12,236 nt of DNA from an uncultured Bacteroidales bacterium. GTDB lineage: Bacteria; Bacteroidota; Bacteroidia; Bacteroidales; Bacteroidaceae. The translations under genes and the position numbers were made by a program. The stretch lies in the NCBI GenBank assembly GCA_945788445.1, contig CALZMA010000011.1, positions 1 through 12,236 of the forward strand, in the 5' to 3' direction. Positions 7,522-12,236 of this stretch are shown here, piece by piece. The stretch's first letter is position 1; every line of letters begins with the position of its first letter. Below the pieces are notes generated by a model that saw nothing but the letters and a program-made list of their open reading frames with translations, made no database searches and was not told the origin of the DNA.

Positions 7522-8817
7522 ATGAACTTTGTTGAAGAACTGACATGGCGCGGTATGCTCCACCAGATGATGCCCGGCACTGAAGAGTTGCTGGGCAAGG
7601 AGATGGTTACCGCATACGTGGGCATCGACCCCACCGCCGATTCCCTCCATATCGGGCACCTCTGCTCCGTGATGATGCTCCGCCACTTCCAGCGCGCGGG
7701 CCACAAGCCCCTCGCCCTCGTCGGCGGTGCCACGGGCATGATTGGCGACCCCTCGGGCAAGAGTGCCGAGCGCAACCTCCTCACCGAAGATGTGCTCCGC
7801 CACAACGTGGAATGTATCAAGAAGCAGCTTTCGCACTTCCTCGACTTCGACTCCGACGCGCCCAACGCGGCCGAACTCGTGAACAACTACGACTGGATGA
7901 AGGACTTCACCTTCCTCGACTTCGCCCGCGAGGTCGGCAAGCACATCACCGTCAACTACATGATGGCCAAGGACAGCGTGAAGAAGCGCCTCAACGGTGA
8001 GGCCCGCGACGGCCTTTCCTTCACCGAATTTACCTACCAGCTCCTCCAGGGCTACGACTTCCTCCACCTCTACCAGGAGAAGAACTGCAAGCTCCAGATG
8101 GGCGGCTCCGACCAGTGGGGCAACATCACCACCGGCACGGAACTCATCCGCCGCACCCTGGGTGCCGAGGCCGACGCCTACGCCCTCACCTGTCCGCTCA
8201 TCACCAAGGCCGACGGCAAGAAGTTCGGCAAGACCGAGCAGGGCAACGTATGGCTCGACCGCCGCTACACCACGCCCTACAAGTTCTACCAGTTCTGGCT
8301 CAACGTGGGCGACGAAGAGGCCGAGCGCTACATCAAGATCTTCACCAGCCTCCCGAAGGAAGAAATCGATGCCCTCATCGCCGAACACCGCGCCGACCCC
8401 GGACGCCGCCAGCTCCAGAAGCGCCTCGGCGAGGAAGTCACCTGCATGGTCCACAGCCGCGAGGACTACGAGATGGCCCTCGAAGCCTCCAACATCCTCT
8501 TCGGCAAGGCCACCAAGGAGAGCCTCGTCAAGCTCGACGAAGACACTCTCCTCAGCGTCTTCGACGGCGTGCCCCGCTTCGAAGTGAGCCGCGAGCAGGC
8601 CGTCGGTGCCAAGGCCGTCGACCTCATGGCCGAACACACCCAGTGCTTTGCCTCCAAGGGCGAGATGCGCAAGCTCACCCAGGGCGGCGGCGTCAGCCTC
8701 AACAAGGAGAAGCTCAGCGCCTTCGACCAGGTGATTTCGGAAGAAGACCTCCTCAACGGCAAGTATCTCCTCGTGCAGCGCGGCAAGAAGAACTACTTCC
8801 TCATCACCGTGGTGTAG
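7522..8817 (+). CDS. tyrS: Tyrosyl-tRNA synthetase
   Basis: A class I aminoacyl-tRNA synthetase that charges tRNA-Tyr with tyrosine using ATP in the cytoplasm. The 431 residues match the usual bacterial TyrRS length (about 420). The tyrosine-binding strand [17 protein letters not shown] (31-47) contains the HIGH motif (43-46). [12 protein letters not shown] is the conserved amino-acid-binding loop. KFGKT (234-238) is the KMSKS-type loop in the KFGKT form usual for TyrRS. The C-terminal 65 or so residues ([13 protein letters not shown] and onward) are the S4-like RNA-binding domain. The ATG at 7522 follows its own promoter closely and is preceded by an A/T-rich leader without a Shine-Dalgarno sequence. 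The gene appears complete and essential; nothing in it is unusual. A strong hairpin follows it, so it is probably transcribed alone. Confidence 0.97.
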   Translation: MNFVEELTWRGMLHQMMPGTEELLGKEMVTAYVGIDPTADSLHIGHLCSVMMLRHFQRAGHKPLALVGGATGMIGDPSGKSAERNLLTEDVLRHNVECIKKQLSHFLDFDSDAPNAAELVNNYDWMKDFTFLDFAREVGKHITVNYMMAKDSVKKRLNGEARDGLSFTEFTYQLLQGYDFLHLYQEKNCKLQMGGSDQWGNITTGTELIRRTLGAEADAYALTCPLITKADGKKFGKTEQGNVWLDRRYTTPYKFYQFWLNVGDEEAERYIKIFTSLPKEEIDALIAEHRADPGRRQLQKRLGEEVTCMVHSREDYEMALEASNILFGKATKESLVKLDEDTLLSVFDGVPRFEVSREQAVGAKAVDLMAEHTQCFASKGEMRKLTQGGGVSLNKEKLSAFDQVISEEDLLNGKYLLVQRGKKNYFLITVV

Positions 8818-8843
8818 TTCTCCCGGCCGTTCCACCGTTACAA

Positions 8844-8895
8844 CCGTTTGGCCGGGCGGCGTCGCCTCCCCCGGCCAAACGGGCTTGTACTTTTT
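8844..8895 (+). terminator. Probable intrinsic terminator of tyrS
   Basis: Perfect 13-base arms at 8844-8856 (CCGTTTGGCCGGG) and 8870-8882 enclose a 13-base loop. A run of five T follows at 8891-8895, eight bases after the stem, farther than in textbook terminators. The placement 26 bases after the tyrS stop codon supports the call. The T run sits in TACTTTTT (8888-8895), one base off the -7 consensus, so a promoter for the next gene could overlap it. Confidence 0.6.
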
Positions 8896-8974
8896 CCCCC
8901 CACCTGCGGGCAGAACCTTCATCTATACCCGACAAACACAAGTATCACCCCCTCACACTTTCCCCTTCACGCCC

Positions 8975-10108
8975 ATGGCTGTTGAAATAAAGAGAGTAAC
9001 GAAGAAGTCCGAACTGAAGCGCTTCATTCGTTTCAACTACGAGTTTTACAAGAACAATCCCTATGCCGTGCCCGACCTCTACGACGACATGCTCGGCACC
9101 TTCTCCCCGAAGAAGAACGCCGCATTCGAGTTTTGCGAGGCCGACTACTTCCTCGCCTATCGCGAGGGCCGCATCGTGGGCCGCGTGGCAGCCATCATCA
9201 ACCACCGCGCCAACGAGCAGTGGCAGAAGAAGACCGTGCGCTTCGGCTGGATTGACTTCATCGACGACCTCGAGGTGAGCCGTGCGCTCATCGGTGCCGT
9301 GAAGCAGTGGGGCAAGGAGCGCGGCATGGACACCATCGAGGGGCCGCTCGGCTTCACCGACATGGATGCCGAGGGCATGCTCATCGAAGGCTTCGACCAG
9401 CTCTCCACGATGGCCACCATCTACAACTATCCCTACTACCCCCGCCACATGGAGCAGCTCGGGATGGAGAAGAGCGCCGACTGGGTGGAAATGAAAATCT
9501 ACGTGCCCGACGAAATCCCCGAGAAGCACAAGCGCATCTCCGACATCATCGCCCGCAAGTACAACCTCCACGTGCGCAAGCTCACCAGCAAGCGCGAGGT
9601 GCTCCGTTCGGGCCTGGCCCACGACATATTCCGCCTCATCAACGATGCCTACGCCCCGCTCTTCAACTTCTCGCGCATGACGGAGCGCCAGATAGACCAA
9701 TATGTCAAGATGTACGTGCCCGTGCTCGACCTCCGCATGGTCAGCATAGTGGAAAACGAGCAGAACGAAATCGTGGCCGTCGGCATCTCCATGGCCTCGC
9801 TCAGCGAGGCGCTCCAGAAGGCCAAGGGCCGCCTGTTGCCCTTCGGCTGGTTCCACCTCCTGAAGGCCCTCTTCTGGAAACGCCCCAAGATGCTCGACCT
9901 GCTCCTCGTCGGCGTGCGTCCCGACTACCAGAACAAGGGCGTGAACGCCCTCCTCTTCACCGACCTCATCCCCGTCTACCAGCAGCTCGGCTTCGAGTAT
10001 GCCGAAAGCAACCCCGAACTCGAGCTCAACGAGAAAGTGCAGAACCAGTGGCAGTATTTCAAGACTGAACAGCATAAGCGCCGCCGCTGCTTCAAGGCGC
10101 AGATTTAG
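8975..10108 (+). CDS. Conserved Bacteroidetes GNAT-superfamily protein, function unknown
   Basis: A 377-residue cytoplasmic protein of a family I recognise from many Bacteroidetes, usually annotated as GNAT N-acetyltransferase or hypothetical. The substrate is unknown. The C-terminal half has the acetyl-CoA-binding strand and loop, LLVGVRPDYQNKGVNALLF, where the Q/RxxGxG/A motif reads QNKGVN (319-324), with Asn in place of the last Gly/Ala. The N-terminal half also has GNAT-like strands (YFLAYREGRIVGRVAAI, about 50-68), so it may be two GNAT folds in tandem; this is inference. PLGFTDMDAEGML and the C-terminal KRRRCF are strongly conserved in the family as I recall it. I start at the ATG at 8975, because the upstream frame to 8885 is proline-rich and overlaps the tyrS terminator. 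A palindromic hairpin follows the stop codon directly. Confidence 0.8.
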   Translation: MAVEIKRVTKKSELKRFIRFNYEFYKNNPYAVPDLYDDMLGTFSPKKNAAFEFCEADYFLAYREGRIVGRVAAIINHRANEQWQKKTVRFGWIDFIDDLEVSRALIGAVKQWGKERGMDTIEGPLGFTDMDAEGMLIEGFDQLSTMATIYNYPYYPRHMEQLGMEKSADWVEMKIYVPDEIPEKHKRISDIIARKYNLHVRKLTSKREVLRSGLAHDIFRLINDAYAPLFNFSRMTERQIDQYVKMYVPVLDLRMVSIVENEQNEIVAVGISMASLSEALQKAKGRLLPFGWFHLLKALFWKRPKMLDLLLVGVRPDYQNKGVNALLFTDLIPVYQQLGFEYAESNPELELNEKVQNQWQYFKTEQHKRRRCFKAQI

Positions 10109-10127
10109 GCGTGCGGCCGCACGCTTT
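10109..10127 (+). terminator. Palindrome just after the GNAT stop codon, possible terminator
   Basis: GCGTGCGGCCGCACGC (10109-10124) is a perfect 16-base palindrome starting at the base after the TAG stop codon, followed by TTT. As RNA it would form a 6-base GC stem with a GGCC loop. The short T run makes termination uncertain. Confidence 0.45.
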
Positions 10128-10130
10128 CCA

Positions 10131-10359
10131 GCGTTCAACGTGCGCCCCGAAGGGGCAACAAGCAGCGACAGAGGGGTTCAAACGCGGCGATATACGCGGT
10201 CAAATGTGCTCAAACGCGGCGGCAAAATACATTTCTGTCGCTGCTTTTGCCCCTTTGGGGCGTATCGTTAGCACTGCGGGGTAACCCAGGGTGTCGCTCG
10301 CTGCGCTCGCTTGCCCTGGGCTGGGAGCTTGTTGCCCCTTCGGGGCGCACGTTGAACGC
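10131..10359. repeat. Perfect 33-base inverted repeat pair
   Basis: Bases 10131-10163 and 10327-10359 are exact reverse complements over 33 bases, with 163 bases between. Each arm contains its own small hairpin: GCCCC-GAA-GGGGC at 10144-10156 and GCCCC-TTC-GGGGC at 10334-10346. The left arm can also pair with 10491-10515 (positions 10126-10150, 24 of 25). The interval holds a 12-base direct repeat, TCAAACGCGGCG, at 10178-10189 and 10210-10221. No transposase frame is present. Perfect conservation of both arms in non-coding DNA suggests recent duplication or a gene-conversion-prone repeat family. Confidence 0.88.
10145..10260. repeat. Second inverted repeat sharing the same left arm
   Basis: Bases 10145-10172 and 10234-10260 are near-perfect reverse complements with one mismatch and one missing base; the inner 12 (10161-10172 with 10234-10245) match exactly. 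The left arm overlaps the left arm of the 33-base pair, so only one of the two hairpins can form at a time. The right arm contains GCCCC-TTT-GGGGC at 10249-10261. Confidence 0.8.
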
Positions 10360-10551
10360 ATGAATACCCCCCGAAACGAAAACATGCCTCTCGCTTGCCC
10401 TGGGCTGGGAGCTCATTGCCCCTTGCATAAAATTGGCTGCGCTCGGCATAGCTCAAGCAAGCTTGGCTCTGCTCTCACTTGCACAAATTTTCGGGGCGCG
10501 CGTTGAACGCTGGAATACTCCCGAAACGAAAACATGCCTCTCGCTTGCCCC
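10307..10551. repeat. 84-base tandem duplication, second copy interrupted
   Basis: Copy A spans 10307-10390 (84 bases). Copy B spans 10391-10540 and equals copy A once the 67 bases at 10425-10491 are removed (83 bases left). I count six substitutions and one single-base deletion between them, about 92 percent identity. A third copy starts at 10541 (TCGCTTGCCCC) and ends after 11 bases. Just upstream, CCCAGGG (10285-10291) pairs with CCCTGGG (10314-10320) across a loop containing CGCTCGCTGCGCTCGC. The block ends about 58 bases before parE. No protein frame explains it; short open frames here only translate the repeats. Confidence 0.85.
10425..10491. repeat. 67-base insert splitting tandem copy B
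   Basis: The insert interrupts copy B exactly in the GCCCCTT-CGGGGC hairpin loop that is intact in copy A. Its junctions carry imperfect 13-base direct repeats, CTTGCATAAAATT (10422-10434) and CTTGCACAAATTT (10478-10490), 11 of 13 identical. The interior includes the palindrome CAAGCTTG (10458-10465). It resembles, from memory, a short GC-rich sequence scattered between genes in Bacteroides and Prevotella genomes. It may be a non-autonomous mobile unit; no transposase is encoded. Confidence 0.65.
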
Positions 10552-10609
10552 GTGCGTTAACGTGCCCCCGGCATCCTACAATAAATTGAATAATAATCCC
10601 CCCGAAGCT

Positions 10610-12236
10610 ATGTCCGAAGAACTCCTCCCGACCCCCGCCCCCGAAGTAGTCTACGACGAGAGCAAGATACGCCACCTCGAAGACACCGAGCACATCCGCA
10701 CCCGCCCGGGCATGTACATAGGCCGCTTGGGCGACGGTTCACATGCCGAAGACGGCATCTACGTGCTCCTCAAGGAAAGCATCGACAACAGCATCGACGA
10801 GTTCAACGAAGGCTTCGGCAAGCGCATCGAAGTAAACATCCACGACAGCCTCACCGCCGAAATCCGCGACTACGGCCGCGGCATCCCCCTCGGCGCGCTC
10901 GTCGACGCCGTGTCCAAGCTCAACACCGGCGGCAAGTACGACACCGCCGTCTTCACCGCCTCCGTCGGCATGAACGGCGTGGGCCTCAAGGCCGTCAATG
11001 CCCTCTCCACCCGCTTTGTGGCCCGCAGCGTGCGCGAAGGGAAAATGCGCGAGGCCATCTTCGAGCGCGGTGTCCTCGTGAGCGACGAAGAGGGCAGCTG
11101 CGACGAGGAAAACGGCACCTACATCTACTTCGAGCCCGACAAGACCCTCTTCCAGAACTACCGCTTCCACGGCGAGTTTGTGGAGAACATGCTCCGCAAC
11201 TACACCTACCTCAACACCGGCCTCGCCATCTTCTACAACGGCCGACGCATACTCAGCCGCAACGGCCTCGAGGACCTCCTCAACGACAACATGACCGCGC
11301 CGGGCCTCTATCCCATCGTACACCTCTCCGCCCCCGGCATCGACATCGCCTTCACCCACACCTCCCAGTATGGCGAAGAGTACTACTCCTTCGTGAACGG
11401 CCAGCACACCACCCAGGGCGGTACCCACCAGAGCGCCTTCAAGGAACACATAGCCCGCACCATCAAGGAGCACCTCGGCAAGAACTACGACGTGCAGGAC
11501 GTGCGCAACGGCCTCGTTGCAGCCGTCGCCATCCGCGTCATCGAGCCCCTCTTCGAGAGCCAGACCAAAATCAAGCTCGGTTCGCTCACCATGGCCCCCG
11601 ACAAGGACTCCAACGGCAACCCCTTCCCCCTCTCGGGCGTGAGCGTGAACAAGTTCGTGGGCGACTTCGTCAAGGAGCAGGTAGACAACTACCTCCACAA
11701 GCACACCGACATCGCCGACATCATCAAGCAAAAAATAGAAGAGAGCGAGAAAGAGCGCAAGGCCATAGCCGGCGTCACCAAGCTCGCCCGCGAACGCGCC
11801 AAGAAGGCCAACCTCCACAACCGCAAGCTCCGCGACTGCCGCATACACCTCAACGACCCAGCCCCCAAGTCGCGCAAGAAGGACGACGAACCCTCGCAGG
11901 ACCCCCGCTGGGACTCCTCCATCTTCATCACCGAGGGCGACTCCGCCAGCGGCTCCATCACGAAAAGCCGCGATGTCAACACCCAGGCCGTCTTCTCCCT
12001 CCGCGGCAAACCCCTCAACTGCTTCGGGCTCACCAAGAAAGTGGTCTACGAAAACGAAGAGTTCAACCTCCTCCAGGCCGCCCTCAACATCGAGGACGGG
12101 CTCGACGGCCTCCGCTACAACAAGGTCATCGTGGCCACCGATGCCGATGTCGACGGCATGCACATCCGCCTGCTCATGATCACCTTCTTCCTCCAGTTCT
12201 TCCCCGACCTCATCAAGAAGGGCCACGTCTACATCC
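10610..12236 (+). CDS. parE: DNA topoisomerase IV subunit B, N-terminal part, cut by window edge
   Basis: The ATPase subunit of a type IIA topoisomerase, which with ParC unlinks daughter chromosomes. The frame stays open from the ATG at 10610 to the edge, giving 542 codons; about 100 or more are missing. The GHKL ATP site shows Glu56, Asp59 and Asn60 in [18 protein letters not shown] (87-93), LNTGGKY (104-110) and [14 protein letters not shown] (120-133). The transducer lysine loop is QTK (318-320). The Toprim part has [11 protein letters not shown] with Glu442 and TDADVDG with Asp511, Asp513 and Asp515. The opening [19 protein letters not shown] and [16 protein letters not shown] fit the Bacteroidetes topoisomerase IV branch better than GyrB. 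Residues about 332-343 look like a small insertion. No clear promoter is visible; the 5' side is the repeat block. Confidence 0.93.
   Translation, partial: MSEELLPTPAPEVVYDESKIRHLEDTEHIRTRPGMYIGRLGDGSHAEDGIYVLLKESIDNSIDEFNEGFGKRIEVNIHDSLTAEIRDYGRGIPLGALVDAVSKLNTGGKYDTAVFTASVGMNGVGLKAVNALSTRFVARSVREGKMREAIFERGVLVSDEEGSCDEENGTYIYFEPDKTLFQNYRFHGEFVENMLRNYTYLNTGLAIFYNGRRILSRNGLEDLLNDNMTAPGLYPIVHLSAPGIDIAFTHTSQYGEEYYSFVNGQHTTQGGTHQSAFKEHIARTIKEHLGKNYDVQDVRNGLVAAVAIRVIEPLFESQTKIKLGSLTMAPDKDSNGNPFPLSGVSVNKFVGDFVKEQVDNYLHKHTDIADIIKQKIEESEKERKAIAGVTKLARERAKKANLHNRKLRDCRIHLNDPAPKSRKKDDEPSQDPRWDSSIFITEGDSASGSITKSRDVNTQAVFSLRGKPLNCFGLTKKVVYENEEFNLLQAALNIEDGLDGLRYNKVIVATDADVDGMHIRLLMITFFLQFFPDLIKKGHVYI

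Noticed and set aside
4442..7546. 1034-codon open frame on the minus strand opposite the LRR and TatD genes
   Set aside because: Shadow of strong codon bias. Its apparent repeats only mirror the LRR repeats, and it crosses three intergenic signals.
7510..8922. 470-codon minus-strand frame opposite tyrS
   Set aside because: Antisense to an essential, fully conserved gene and runs through its promoter side and terminator; no domain seen.
8885..8974. Upstream start for the GNAT protein
   Set aside because: The extra 30 residues are proline-rich, overlap the tyrS terminator T run and are not expected in this family; MAVEIKRV at 8975 fits.
8945..10138. 397-codon minus-strand frame opposite the GNAT gene
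   Set aside because: Same codon-bias artefact, covering almost exactly the opposite gene.
9999..10506. Small open frames in the repeat block, both strands (for example 10210-10449 minus and 10291-10506 plus)
   Set aside because: They merely translate the direct and inverted repeats and share no domain or plausible start context.
10131..10551. Insertion sequence with terminal inverted repeats
   Set aside because: The inverted repeats are real, but no transposase frame or target duplication frames them; a non-coding repeat family fits better.
10739..12226. 495-codon minus-strand frame opposite parE
   Set aside because: Antisense shadow; the plus strand carries all ATPase and Toprim motifs in one open frame.

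Overview
The window looks like a chromosomal segment of a GC-rich member of the Bacteroidales. The evidence is threefold. There are two neighbouring secreted proteins with type IX secretion (T9SS) C-terminal sorting domains. At least one promoter fits the Bacteroidetes -7 form (TAnnTTTG). Gene starts lack Shine-Dalgarno sequences. Codons strongly favour C or G at the third position (CTC, AAC, GAC, GGC), which also holds open several very long but spurious reading frames on the minus strand. I cannot name a genus from the sequence alone; Prevotellaceae or a relative is a guess.

All six genes I support lie on the plus strand. From left to right: about 630 bases without a gene, starting with a cluster of 18-base repeats and nested inverted repeats; a subtilisin-type (S8) serine peptidase (631-2973); a 1228-residue leucine-rich-repeat surface protein built from three similar modules (3026-6712); a long interrupted hairpin (6763-6841); a short TatD-family metal-dependent hydrolase that stops just after its last active-site residue (6860-7405); tyrosyl-tRNA synthetase (7522-8817) with its own promoter and a terminator-like hairpin; a conserved GNAT-type protein (8975-10108); about 500 bases of intergenic repeats (10109-10609); and the first 542 codons of topoisomerase IV subunit B (parE), cut by the right edge of the window.

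Functionally there is one accessory pair and a housekeeping block. The peptidase and the LRR protein are 52 bases apart in the same direction. Both have an N-terminal signal peptide and a T9SS-type tail, so they are probably made together and delivered to the cell surface. TatD, TyrRS, the GNAT protein and ParE have no evident joint pathway.

The least explained part is the DNA between the GNAT gene and parE. It holds an 84-base tandem duplication whose second copy is split by a 67-base insert. One arm upstream can pair with three different downstream partners. This looks like an intergenic repeat family caught in mid-expansion. I see no CRISPR array, phage, transposase, rRNA or tRNA gene.
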